DNA from: CAVOGJ01 sp963700865
Lineage (GTDB): Bacteria; Planctomycetota; Planctomycetia; Pirellulales; Pirellulaceae
Length of the DNA: 64,000 nucleotides
Direction of reading: 5' to 3'
NCBI GenBank assembly: GCA_963700865.1
Contig: CAVOZC010000001.1
Location: forward strand, 682,001-746,000
The notes below the pieces were generated by a model, which was given only the letters and a program-made list of their open reading frames with translations, was not told the origin of the DNA and did not search any database. Position 1 is the first letter of the stretch. Each line of letters opens with the position of its first letter. Below are positions 41,007 to 50,283 of this stretch, piece by piece. The position numbers and the translations under genes were made by a program.

Positions 41007-42827
41007 CCGATTCGCCCGTGAATTCGTGTGGCAACCGATGTGACCCGGGGAAAACGGGCCCAGCCGCGCGAGAGCGGAAAATCTTCCTCGGCCGCCTGTT
41101 TCTGATAGAGCGGCAGGTGGCGGTAGTAGACTTCGAGGATCATGGTTGCCATGGCGGTACAGTACAACCGCCCGCCCGACTCATTGGCGTGCCCGCCCTG
41201 AAAATACCAACTGCCGGCGGCATGCCCTTCCTTCTCCTGCGCATTGACCAATTGATCGCGCATCTGGTCATTCCACTTGGTCCAAACTTCACCGCCATGG
41301 TGCCGCATGACTTGCGTCGCATAATAATTGTAGTAGACGTCCGTTTCATCGGGGCCTAATTCCGACAGGTGGGCGACCCCGGCCGTAATAGAGGGATGCT
41401 CTCGTTTCCAACCCAAATACATGCGGCAGAGCAGTCCCACGGCGGCCGTGGAATTTCGCCAACGCAAGGTCGGATCGGTATACCCATAGTTCGCACCATC
41501 CTTCGATTGCACCGAATCCAGAAAGCGGCTGACGCCGGCAATGGTCTGGCGGGGCACGTTCAGGTAAGCCATGTTGGCGCTCTTCAGTGCCATTAGTTGA
41601 AAGCCCACAACGGAAGTATCGCCAGGCTGACGCGGCTTGTATCGCCAACCGCCGCCGACCGGATCCTGGGCCCATGCGATTTCGTTGATCAACCCTTGGG
41701 CCGGCGTCATGAGCGTCTTGTCCTTCGTCATCGCATACGCTTCACAAAAGACGATCGCGCACAAACCGTGGGAGTAGTAATAACCTTCATCCTCCGCCAG
41801 GCTACCACGCAGCCCCTGCCACGCAATGCTGCGGCTGAGGTACTTCAAGCCCTTCTCGACGACCGCCTGATACTCGCCTTCCTGATGGGTTTGTCCCGAG
41901 CCGAGAAATGGAAGCAGAGCGAGAGCGGTCGCGCCACAACGAGCGCCTACTTTTTTGCCAATATCGGGGCAACGACCGCGGCAGCCTGGGGCCTTCTTGT
42001 GATCAAGCGACCAGCTGCCATCCGTCATCTGGTGTTGTTCGAGCCAACGCAAGGCCGACGCCACCGCCGCTTCGCTACCGGGCGTGCCGCCTCCTTCGCG
42101 CAGCATCCGCGCCTTGGAGACGGCGCCTCGACCGGAAAGGGCGTTTCCGTCAAAGCGCGCCAATCGGCTGACCGAGATCACTGCTGCTCACCGATGTCAG
42201 GTTTAACGGATCCAAGTCGACCTTTACCGGCGCCGATGTGAGATCCATCGCCGGTGAGACGATGGGGTTTTCCGTAAACAATTCTTCGTTCGCTTCCACA
42301 AACGTCTCCGTCGTATCCACGACCGCATCGATCTCGAGCGAGTCGAGCGCCTGGTCTTGAAACTCTTCCAGCGACTCGACGACGTCGTTATTATCACCGA
42401 GGATCAGCTCGTTCTCGCGGTTGGGACGCTTGATGGGCGGTAGAGTCAGCAGGGCCAGGATCAGCAGCACGATGATGTGGACCAGCGTGCTGGTCAGCCA
42501 GCTCGGGAGCGCCGTGAAGACGAGAAAACTGCTGGTCGCGACCTCGTCGGTCGACGCGAGCTCGTTCGGCTCAGCAACCGGCTCAGCAACCGGCTCGGAC
42601 GCCGGCGGTGGATTCGTCGCGGACCGGGGGTGGGCTCCGGCGGCCTTCGGCCGGGCGGCCGGTTGCCCCGGCTCGACCGGCCGTTTGCGACTCCCCTTCC
42701 CGACGGGCGGTGTCGCGGCGGCTGCTGGGATCGGTGACGCGGGGGGAGATGGGGCGGGTTCGTGACCAGCCGCCGCCGGACGTGGTTTGGGTCGAGGTTT
42801 CGGCTTTTTTTTTGGCTGATCCGCCAT
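40922..42827 (-). CDS. Membrane-anchored squalene-cyclase/prenyltransferase-fold protein, one frameshift
   Basis: ATG 42827 (MADQPKKKPKPRPKPRP) has AGGGAAG upstream. A long Pro/Ala/Lys-rich region is followed by a single membrane helix (SWLTSTLVHIIVLLILALLT) and an acidic linker. After DLGQPIGA the frame changes near 42165 and continues FDGNALSGRGAVSKARM into an alpha/alpha toroid repeat domain (ALRWLEQHQMTDGSWSLDH, GGGWRYKPRQPGDTSVVGFQ, FLDSVQSKDGANYGYTD). The normal end is probably near QKQAAEEDFPL; the last 50 residues overlap the HisA-like gene and look like read-through after an indel. This architecture is frequent in planctomycetes; no catalytic DxDD motif was seen, so terpene cyclisation is doubtful. 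Confidence 0.75.
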
Positions 42828-43114
42828 CCACTTCCCTCGATTGATCCCCTCGCCTCGCACAGCGTCGCAGCCACGCGGCAGGCGGCCAGAGCCCCGGGGA
42901 GCTGCAAATTGCGGGGAAACGCACCCGTCCCAGTCTACGTCAAACCGGGTCGGCGAACCATCTGTCCCGTCCAAAGGGCGATTTTGCCCGGCTGTGGGCC
43001 TGGAAAACTTCGCCCTGAATCGTTTAAACTACGTGGCTCTGCCGGCCCGTCAGGGGTCGCGATCCAGGTGATTGATTCCAAGCGTGTGCCGCACGAAAGC
43101 ATAGGAGTCCGGCG

Positions 43115-43291
43115 ATGGCCAAGAAGAGTGGAAAAGGGAAGAAGAAGGCCGAAACGGTCTTTCTCGTCTGCCAGGAAACGGGCGATTACAATTACGCGCT
43201 CCGCCGCAAGCCGGGCGGTGAGAAGCTGAAGCTGAGCAAGTATTCGCCTCGACTGCGAAAACACACCACGCACGTCGAGAAGAAGAAGTAA
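43115..43291 (+). CDS. rpmG: Ribosomal protein bL33
   Basis: A 58-residue ORF, MAKKSGKGKKKAETVFLVCQ, then ETGDYNYALRRKPGGEKLKL and SKYSPRLRKHTTHVEKKK. The YSPRLRKHTTHVE-type ending and high Lys content are diagnostic for bL33 of the large ribosomal subunit. AGGAG at 43103-43107 lies 7 bases before ATG 43115. A single Cys is present, so it cannot form the two-CxxC zinc site of the C+ paralogue. Confidence 0.9.
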   Translation: MAKKSGKGKKKAETVFLVCQETGDYNYALRRKPGGEKLKLSKYSPRLRKHTTHVEKKK

Positions 43292-43386
43292 TCAGGTGGC
43301 GCGAACCGCCGACGTGCCGACGGGAGGCAAGCCGTCGCCATCGCGTGGCTGGGGAAAGCGGCGAAGCATCGCCGCACTCCCTATCG

Positions 43387-43493
43387 TGGCTGGGGCTTCC
43401 AGCCACAGTCCTTCCCCGGCCTCACCGTGATCCAATGCCGACTGGGGCAAGATGCCCCAGCCACAGTCTTCCCCGTGGCTGGGGCTTCCAGCC
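43387..43493. repeat. REP-type palindrome cluster, left of the IS
   Basis: Two copies of TGGCTGG-GGCTT-CCAGCCA (43387-43405 and 43476-43493) surround a second palindrome CTGGGGCA-AGA-TGCCCCAG (about 43442-43460). The two types alternate within an 88-90-bp unit. The second TGGCTGG copy is cut after its CC by the IS. Confidence 0.85.
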
Positions 43494-44976
43494 AATCCTG
43501 TTCGGCACGGTATTTGTTAGCCAAAATTGGGCTAGCGCTTTTGGTCGAGATATCTCATATTCTCGTTTATGAGCAATTCAAATGCCAGGAGAAAGAAGCC
43601 GCCGATCAGGGAGCGCCAGCTCCAGGGTTTCCGCGATCTTCGTGCGATGCGTACGTTGTTGGAGAGGTTGCACGGCGTGGGCGCCGAGCGGGACAAAGCC
43701 GGAAATCGTAGTCTCTTCATGGATGACTACTGCCTGCTGGTGTTGATGTGGCTTTTTAACCCGGTAATCGACTCACTTCGCGGTCTGCAACAGACAACCG
43801 ACCTTCCAGGAATGCGTAAGCGACTTGGTGTCGGGCGAGCGTCGTTGGGCTCACTATCGGAATCGGTTGCCATCTTTGATCCGGAACGACTTGCGGAGCT
43901 CGCGGAGGAACTCAGCCGCAAGCTTCCTGAACGCACACCTGAGAAGTTTGATGTGATCGACAAGAAGATAACGGCTGTCGATGGTTCTGTCTTTCGTGTG
44001 CTAACTCAAATTGCTCACTTGGCGTGGCTTCCTAAAGGGGAAGGGAAGTCCTCCTGTGGGTACCGACTGCACGCTCAGTTCGAAGTCTTTCGCGGTACGC
44101 CATCACGAATCGACGTGACGGGTGCAAACCCCAAAGGTGAAGCCGATGAACGCCAGGTTCTGGAACGGACTGTTGAGGCGGAGCGGTGCTACTTGATGGA
44201 TCGTGGCTACGAGAAATATGTGCTTTGGAACGCGATTCACGCCAAAGGCAGTCAGTACGTTTGCCGCGTCAAAGATACCGTGACATATACGGTTGTTTCC
44301 GAAAGGGAACTAACAGACGAAGATCGAGCCGCAAATGTCATTAGCGACCAGTTGATTCAATTCGGAACTCCCAATAGTCGTACCGCTGCGCCCGATCACA
44401 CAACGCGGATCGTGATTGTCAAGGCTGAGCCTCACGACAGCCGACGCAGCAAAAACGGCGCTAGTGGCCCCAGCAGCGATGGCTACCTTCGCATCATTAC
44501 CAACAACCTCGACGCTCCCGCGGAAATTATCGCAGCGTTATATCTGCTTCGCTGGACGATCGAGTTGTACTTCCGCGTAATCAAGCAGCTCCTCGGATGT
44601 CGGCATTTGCTCAGCACGAAGTCAGAGGGCGTCACCATCCAATTTTACATGGCGATCATCGCCTGCATCATGATTCTATCGATTACCGGTAAGACGCCAA
44701 CCAAGCGAACGTACGAGATGCTTTGCTACTACTTGTTAGGCTGGGCGACGCTCGAGGACCTGGAGAGACACATCAAAAAACTGAAATCCGCGTGACCTGA
44801 GCAACGCTGCGTCGCCACGCATCGCGCCGCTTCACGCTGCGCATTCGGTAGATCAACGCTCCCCAATCTCTTGTCGACGCCGCCAATTTTCAGCAAACTG
44901 GCAAAACCAAGGATGTCGCTCGAAAGCCAAATCGCTGCTAAAACGTCGCCGATTAACGATCGTGCCGAACAGGATT
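43494..44976 (+). mobile_element. IS4-family insertion sequence, 1483 bp
   Basis: Both ends carry the perfect 16-bp inverted repeat AATCCTGTTCGGCACG (43494-43509, and inverted at 44961-44976). The flanks GGCTTCCAGCC at 43483-43493 and 44977-44987 form an 11-bp target duplication, in the 10-13-bp range typical of IS4. Because the flank is palindromic, a shorter 7-bp duplication with 18-bp ends is also possible. The target is the stem-loop of a REP-type repeat. The transposase is intact, so the element may be active. Confidence 0.9.
43569..44795 (+). CDS. IS4-family DDE transposase
   Basis: A 408-residue transposase with first Asp in ITAVDGSVF, second Asp in CYLMDRGYEKY and the IS4 signature YLLRWTIELYFRVIK (Y-2-R-3-E-6-K) near residues 338-352. 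Length and the complete DDE triad indicate a functional enzyme. The gene fills the element and no accessory gene is present. Several starts are possible; ATG 43569 is the most upstream within the element. Confidence 0.92.
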   Translation: MSNSNARRKKPPIRERQLQGFRDLRAMRTLLERLHGVGAERDKAGNRSLFMDDYCLLVLMWLFNPVIDSLRGLQQTTDLPGMRKRLGVGRASLGSLSESVAIFDPERLAELAEELSRKLPERTPEKFDVIDKKITAVDGSVFRVLTQIAHLAWLPKGEGKSSCGYRLHAQFEVFRGTPSRIDVTGANPKGEADERQVLERTVEAERCYLMDRGYEKYVLWNAIHAKGSQYVCRVKDTVTYTVVSERELTDEDRAANVISDQLIQFGTPNSRTAAPDHTTRIVIVKAEPHDSRRSKNGASGPSSDGYLRIITNNLDAPAEIIAALYLLRWTIELYFRVIKQLLGCRHLLSTKSEGVTIQFYMAIIACIMILSITGKTPTKRTYEMLCYYLLGWATLEDLERHIKKLKSA

Positions 44977-45160
44977 GGCTTCCAGCCACAGTCCTCCCCC
45001 GGCCTCACCGTGATCCAATGCCGACTGGGGCAAGATGCCCCAGCCACAGTCTTCCCCGTGGCTGGGGCTTCCAGCCACAGTCCTTCCCGGCCTCACCGTG
45101 ATCCAATGCCGACTGGGGCAAGATGCCCCAGCCACAGTCTTCCCCGTGGCTGGAGTATCT
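44977..45160. repeat. REP-type palindrome cluster, right of the IS
   Basis: This is the continuation of the cluster interrupted by the IS: two further 88-90-bp units with CTGGGGCA-AGA-TGCCCCAG palindromes, one full TGGCTGGGGCTTCCAGCCA (45059-45077) and a half copy near 45147. No gene lies between the transposase (44795) and recJ (45270). Confidence 0.85.
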
Positions 45161-45269
45161 GCCTCCGGTCCAGTACCATGACCGCTGAGTCGCCCGCGGT
45201 TACTCGGTTACTCTCACCGCCCCCACCCGCATTTCCAACCCCAACGTGCCGCCCGCCGAAAGGAGTCCC

Positions 45270-47040
45270 ATGGGCAAGCGATGGCGTATTCGACCTTATG
45301 ACGAAGGCCGATCCTTGTACTTGGAGCGGGGTGCCGCGTTATCGCCCGTCGTCGCCCAGTTATTGATCCACCGTGGCATTGATGACCCGGCGGTCGCCCG
45401 CGCCTTCCTGGCCGCCCGCTTCAGTGAATTGCGCGATCCCCAGATGCTCCCGGGACTGGCGCCGGCCGCCGATCGCATATTTACCGCCATTCAGCAGGGC
45501 AAAAAGATCGCCATTTACGGGGACTATGACGCGGACGGCATGACGGCAACCGCCATCCTGCTGCGCAGCCTGCGGATGCTCAATGCGGATGCGACGTATT
45601 ACGTGCCAAATCGACTCGACGAAGGCTACGGGCTGAACCACGACGCATTGGCCAAGCTGGCGGCCGATCATGTGCAACTGGTCGTCACCGTGGACTGCGG
45701 CATCACCAGCTGTGAAGAAGCGGCCACGGCGACTCGGTTGGGTCTGGAACTGATCATTACGGACCATCATGAAATGGCGGATGACGTTGCCGTTGGCGGC
45801 CGACATCGTCCATCCCCGGCTCCCGGGGCACGAGTATCCCTTTGACGGTTTGTGCGGAGCCGCCGTGGCCTTCAAACTCGCCTGGGCCTTGTGTCAGCGG
45901 GCCAGCAAAGCAGAGAAGGTGACGCCCCGTTTCAAACACTTCCTGCTGGCGACCCTCGGCTTGGCGGCCATCGGCACGGTCGCCGATGTTGTCCCGCTCG
46001 TCGATGAAAACCGACTGATTGTCCGACACGGGTTGAACAGCCTGAAAGAATATCCGCTGGCGGGTGTCGACGCGCTGCTGGCCGTTTGCAAGCTCCAGGA
46101 GCGACCTCAGCTCTCGAGTGAGGATATTGCCTTTGCTTTGGCTCCTCGCTTGAATGCCGCGGGCCGTTTGGGACAGGCCGAGTTGGCGGTCGAGCTATTG
46201 ACAACCGATGATGAGAATCGGGCCCGCGGCCTGGCCGAGTACCTGCACGAATTGAATATCAGTCGCGACAGTCTGGAACGGAGTATTTATCTGGCTGCCA
46301 GCAAACAGATCCAGGAGCGATTCGATGCCAGCGGAGACCCAGCCTTTGTCCTGGCGGGCCGAGGCTGGCATCCGGGCGTGATTGGCATCGTGGCTGGTCG
46401 CTTGGCGGACAAGTACACGCGACCTTGCGTGATGATCGCCCTGGACGATTTGGGACGTTCGGTGGGCACGGGTTCCGCGCGTACGGCCTCGGGCCTGAAT
46501 TTACATCAGGCACTTTCACGCTGTGCCGACTCGTTGATCACGTTTGGAGGGCACGCGGCGGCGGCCGGGCTGCGGATCGATGAAGCGCACATCGACACCT
46601 TTCGCGCGCATTTCACGCGGCATGTCGCCGAGCAAATCTCGCCCGAGGATCGCGTGGCCGAGATTCACATTGATGCCGAAGCGCCGCTGGCCCAACTGAC
46701 GTTGCAGACCGTGAAGCAGATCGAACAACTGGCTCCCTTTGGCGAACGCAATCCCCGTCCCGTCTTGTGCGCGGCGAATGTCGTGGTCGACGGCCCCGTG
46801 AAGCGGATCGGTGCCGGAGAGCGCCATTTATCGCTGACGCTCAAGCACCAAAGCGTGACCCTGCGGGCCTTGGCGTTCGGCCAGGCCGAATGGGCCGACG
46901 ATTTGAATCGGCGAGACGAACCGATTGATGTGGCTTACCGGCCGGTGATCAACGAGTTTCGCGGGCGCCGCAGCGTCGAGCTGCATCTGGTGGATTGGCG
47001 GCCAAGTGAATTGGTGAAACCGGCCCCTCTTCCCTTCTAA
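45270..47040 (+). CDS. recJ: Single-stranded-DNA exonuclease RecJ, one frameshift
   Basis: ATG 45270 (MGKRWRIRPYDEGRSLYLER) has AGGAG four bases upstream. The DHH core is visible: IAIYGDYDADGMTATA (motif I), TVDCGITS, ITDHHE (motif III). Near 45785 one base is gained or lost; the other frame continues LPLAADIVHPRLPGHEYPFD, then LAAIGTVADVVPL, LAPRLNAAGRLGQAELAVEL, the DHHA1 part (AGRGWHPGVIGIVAGRLADK, LITFGGHAAAAGLRID) and an OB-fold end. About 590 residues, normal for RecJ, a 5'-3' exonuclease in recombination and mismatch repair. All motifs are intact, so the shift is probably a sequence error. Confidence 0.88.
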
Positions 47041-47139
47041 ATCGGCAGTGGCTGGCCGGAAATTGTTGACGGCGAGCGCCATTCGAGATTTGATGGTGGT
47101 AAATCGGACACTCACCGCGGCAAACCCGGAGATCCCCTC

Positions 47140-48000
47140 ATGCGCGACCACTTGGAATTCTGCGTCGAGTCACTTGAGCACCGCCAGATGTTGGCCGCCG
47201 CCATCAGTTTTAATCCGAATTCCGGGCTGATGCGGATCACCTCGGATGCGGATGGGGGATCCGTGTTCTTGGACGGAGGCGGCACCCTCGGCACGGTCTT
47301 CGCTCGAGTCGACGGCCAACCAGCAGGTTCATTCGTTGGTGTCAACAAAATCGTCGCCCGGATGGGGCCTGCGAATGACACATTGTTTCTTGGTTCGATA
47401 GCGATTGGGGGATCGCTGAACGTCAACATGGGAAATGGGGACGATACCGTCAGCATCCTGAATACGGCTTTCGATAGCGTGTCTGGGGTAATCGGAAACG
47501 TGTTTATCGGGGGTGCGGTGACGATCAATATGGGGCGCGGCACGTTCGACGGTATTTCGCTGGACGCCGCCAATGGCTTCGGACAAACGTACGGCAATAA
47601 GGTGACCCTGACGGGCCTGCGAAGTGCGAACCTCGGGGGCGAAGGAACATCCCAGTCGATCGAAGGCCGGGATATCAATATCCTGGGCAGTCTGGCCATT
47701 CGAAAAGATGTCGGCAGCTCCACGATCAGCCTGACGAATGTGAATATCGGCGGCACGACGACGATTCGGGGCAGCCGATTTACCGATACGGTGGGCATCA
47801 TTGACTGCGCGTTCGCCAGACGTGTCACGATCGATCTGGGTGCCGGGGGGGATACGCTTTTTGTCGCCGGTGACGCGAATGCGAATTGGTTTGCCCATCG
47901 GACCACATTCAAGGGTGGTGCCGGCCAGGACACGCTCTTCTTTCAGGATGGAAACTACTTCGCCAATCCCCCTACCATTGACTTTGAGATAATCGCATAG
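47140..48000 (+). CDS. LEPR-type exported beta-repeat protein
   Basis: 286 residues starting MRDHLEFCVESLEHRQMLAA, which contains the ESLExRxxLA motif used by planctomycetes at the N-terminus of large surface proteins. The rest consists of glycine/aspartate-rich repeats (SLNVNMGNGDDTVSILNTAF, VTIDLGAGGDTLFVAGDANA) resembling calcium-binding beta-roll or beta-helix units. No catalytic motif. It lies 100 bases after recJ with a weak ribosome site, so co-transcription is uncertain. Confidence 0.75.
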   Translation: MRDHLEFCVESLEHRQMLAAAISFNPNSGLMRITSDADGGSVFLDGGGTLGTVFARVDGQPAGSFVGVNKIVARMGPANDTLFLGSIAIGGSLNVNMGNGDDTVSILNTAFDSVSGVIGNVFIGGAVTINMGRGTFDGISLDAANGFGQTYGNKVTLTGLRSANLGGEGTSQSIEGRDINILGSLAIRKDVGSSTISLTNVNIGGTTTIRGSRFTDTVGIIDCAFARRVTIDLGAGGDTLFVAGDANANWFAHRTTFKGGAGQDTLFFQDGNYFANPPTIDFEIIA

Positions 48001-48125
48001 ACCCTCGTGACTTTGGTATGCTGGCCCGAGTTCACATAGACCTGCCTTATGGCATGCACCAAGCAGGTTCGATTGGAAAAAACCAAGCGACGAAATGACT
48101 TTGGATTTCTCATGAGGAGACACCC

Positions 48126-48620
48126 ATGGCGGCCATGCAAGGGACGAAACCACACAAGATCCGCCGTGCCAAGTTTCAGAATTTCAACGATATGCTGGCC
48201 GACGTCGACGCGATGCTTCAGTCAGGCTATACCCGCCACGGCAACTGGACGCTCGGCCAGGCCTGCAGCCACATTGCCGACTGGATGCGATTTCCGCTCG
48301 ACGGCTTTCCCAAGGTACCGCTGCCGATGCGGGCCATCATGTGGGTGATGAAGCACACGGTCGCCCCGGGCATGAGGCGAAAAATCCTTGCCGAGGGCTT
48401 CCAAGGAGGGATGCCGACGGCGCCCGTGACGGTTCCCCGAGCGGAGGAAGTCACCGATCAGCAAGGCGCGGAAAAACTTCGAGAAACCGTCGACCGTCTG
48501 CTCTCCTATGATGGCCCGCTCCAGCCGTCTCCCCTGTTTGGCCCCATGGATAAGCCAACGCTCATCCAAGTCAGCCTGCTTCACGCCGAACATCATCTCA
48601 GTTATCTCGCGCCGAAGTAG
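48126..48620 (+). CDS. DUF1569 (DinB-like fold) protein
   Basis: ATG 48126 has GAGGAG 7 bases upstream. The 164-residue product shows FNDMLADVDAMLQSG, NWTLGQACSHIADWMRFPLD and, near the end, HAEHHLSYLAPK, placing His residues as in DinB-like four-helix bundles of the DUF1569 family. The substrate is unknown; related proteins include thiol-dependent transferases and hydrolases. Confidence 0.82.
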   Translation: MAAMQGTKPHKIRRAKFQNFNDMLADVDAMLQSGYTRHGNWTLGQACSHIADWMRFPLDGFPKVPLPMRAIMWVMKHTVAPGMRRKILAEGFQGGMPTAPVTVPRAEEVTDQQGAEKLRETVDRLLSYDGPLQPSPLFGPMDKPTLIQVSLLHAEHHLSYLAPK

Positions 48621-48776
48621 CGGACCTCACGATTTTCGTCGATCAGAGGCGTGGCGCGAGGGGCTTGTTGCCAAGGAAGACATGGCCGCCAAGGTTCTGA
48701 ACGCTGACCCTCTTGGCATTCGTGGTAATTGTCGTCCTTCGTCAATCCGTCCGATCGTCGCGTGGTGGGCCGCACT

Positions 48777-49472
48777 TTATTGTGCGGTACCGGGACCAGG
48801 CAGCAGCTCTATCTCGGCGTTTTGATCATCGGTCGACTGCGGCTCGGCGGGCGTGGGAACTGCGGTTGCCGGCGGAGCTTCGATCAGCTCCTGGAATTCG
48901 ACCAGGCGGGTCAACGTCCGCTGAAATGCGGGCAACTCGGCAATCGGTTGAAAGCGAGGCTCGTCGCGCACCGCTTCGTAGCGTTCCCGCACTCCTTGCA
49001 GCTGTTGGCTCACCGATTCGATGACCGCGCCCGGTGGTGGAGGAATGGTGCGGCGGCTGGTAATCAGGATGCCCGCCGGCAGGCGCAAGAACTCTTGCCA
49101 GTCTTCACCCGCACGAATACGTCGGAGTTCCCTCTCCAGGCCTTGATGTGCCGCCACCAATCGCCGTTGCCCTTGAATTCGGGGGGATGCCGAGTCGGAC
49201 ACGGCGGGTGCGGGCGATTGTGAGAATGGCGTGGGCGGCGGTGGCACGACGTAATCGGGTTCCACAAGCACGTATCGACGCGGTGGCGAATGGATCGACA
49301 CGAAGGGTGCCCGCACGTGGGAGCTGCCATCGGGATGTGTAAAAACTTCGACGAACGGCGCCTTGACGTAGCCTGGTCGCACTTGGACCATTTGAGCCGC
49401 GGCATGCGGGCCGGGATGCCAGGCGCTCGATAGGCAAATGAGAACGGCGATATGACTTGCCAATCGCGACAT
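48777..49472 (-). CDS. Proline-rich secreted protein, planctomycete-type
   Basis: Start 49472 (MSRLASHIAVLICLSSAWHP) gives a signal peptide. The 231-residue product reads MVQVRPGYVKAPFVEVFTHP, APFVSIHSPPRRY, then a Pro-rich linker and a helical region (RLVAAHQGLERELRRIRAGE, WQEFLRLPAGIL). The KAPFVEVFTHPDGS-type motif occurs in conserved planctomycete hypothetical proteins. Function unknown. Transcription is convergent with the DUF1569 gene. Confidence 0.7.
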   Translation of the reverse strand: MSRLASHIAVLICLSSAWHPGPHAAAQMVQVRPGYVKAPFVEVFTHPDGSSHVRAPFVSIHSPPRRYVLVEPDYVVPPPPTPFSQSPAPAVSDSASPRIQGQRRLVAAHQGLERELRRIRAGEDWQEFLRLPAGILITSRRTIPPPPGAVIESVSQQLQGVRERYEAVRDEPRFQPIAELPAFQRTLTRLVEFQELIEAPPATAVPTPAEPQSTDDQNAEIELLPGPGTAQ

Positions 49473-50078
49473 GGTGATCCACCTTATCAAGACCTTGGGG
49501 ACGCCGACTTCAGGGACCACCGGGGCTGGGGCTTCCAGCCGCAGTCCTCCTGCGTTTCGTGGCTGGGGCTTCCAGCCACAGTCCTCACCTCATCGTGCCG
49601 GGCAAAGTCTTGCGACTTCGGCTACGAGCATGTTTCGTGGCTGGGGCTTCCAGCCACAGTCCTCCCGCGTTTCGTGGCTGGGGCTTCCAGCCACAGTCCT
49701 CCCGCGTTTCGTGGCTGGGGCTTCCAGCCACAGTCCTCACCTCATCGTGCCGGCCAGAGTCTCGCGACTTCGGCTACGAGCATGTTTCGTGGCTGGGGCT
49801 TCCAGCCACAGTCCTCCCGCGTTTCGTGGCTGGGGCTTCCAGCCACAGTCCTCCCGCGTCTCCACGTCATCCACGGCCGCAATCACTCGCGGCCACGTCA
49901 TCATAACCAGTCTAGCCTGGAAAGCGTCCTCGGGACACAAGTTGCCTTGAATTCGTACGCAGGGTCTGGCGGGTTGCTCACCGCCGCGGGGCGTCCCGCG
50001 GCACAAGGATCCTGGGATATTCCGCGGGCCGAGCCACCCTTCTAAATCGGCGGTGAGCCGGCTATTATCAGAGAGACA
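49473..50078. repeat. REP-type array, seven TGGCTGG palindromes
   Basis: Copies of TGGCTGGGGCTTCCAGCCA start at 49523 (diverged), 49560, 49638, 49675, 49712, 49790 and 49827. Spacing alternates between a 37-bp unit (ending CAGTCCTCCCGCGTTTCG) and a 77-78-bp unit that inserts CTCATCGTGCCGG...GACTTCGGCTACGAGCATG. Past 49860 nothing is recognised except an 8-bp hairpin GCCGCGGG-GCGT-CCCGCGGC (49983-50002). Long ORFs through the array are repeat translations. Confidence 0.88.
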
Positions 50079-50152
50079 CGGGGCGTGGCTCAGCCTGGTA
50101 GAGCGCTGCGTTCGGGACGCAGAGGTCGCAAGTTCAAATCTTGTCGCCCCGA
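50079..50152 (+). tRNA. tRNA-Pro (anticodon CGG)
   Basis: A complete cloverleaf: acceptor CGGGGCG/CGCCCCG (50079-50085, 50145-50151), D arm GGCTCAGCCTGGTAGAGC, anticodon stem CTGCG/CGCAG with loop TTCGGGA (anticodon CGG) and T arm with GTTCAAATC. Discriminator A; CCA is not encoded. A helicase gene ends 132 bases downstream on the other strand. Confidence 0.95.
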
Positions 50153-50283
50153 TTAGCGAAAGTCAATGTACATGCCGATGCAAAGCCTCTAAGCAGTTGA
50201 TCGGAGCAGGCTTACGACGACTCAAGCTGCGCAGGTATCATCGCCACATAGCAGCCCGCACCGCGCGTGCTAATTGGTTTGGC

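Noticed and set aside
49452..50045. Long ORFs translating GWGFQPQSS and WLGLPATVLPRF repeats
   Set aside because: They are translations of the palindromic array in several frames; no start signal and no non-repeat homology.
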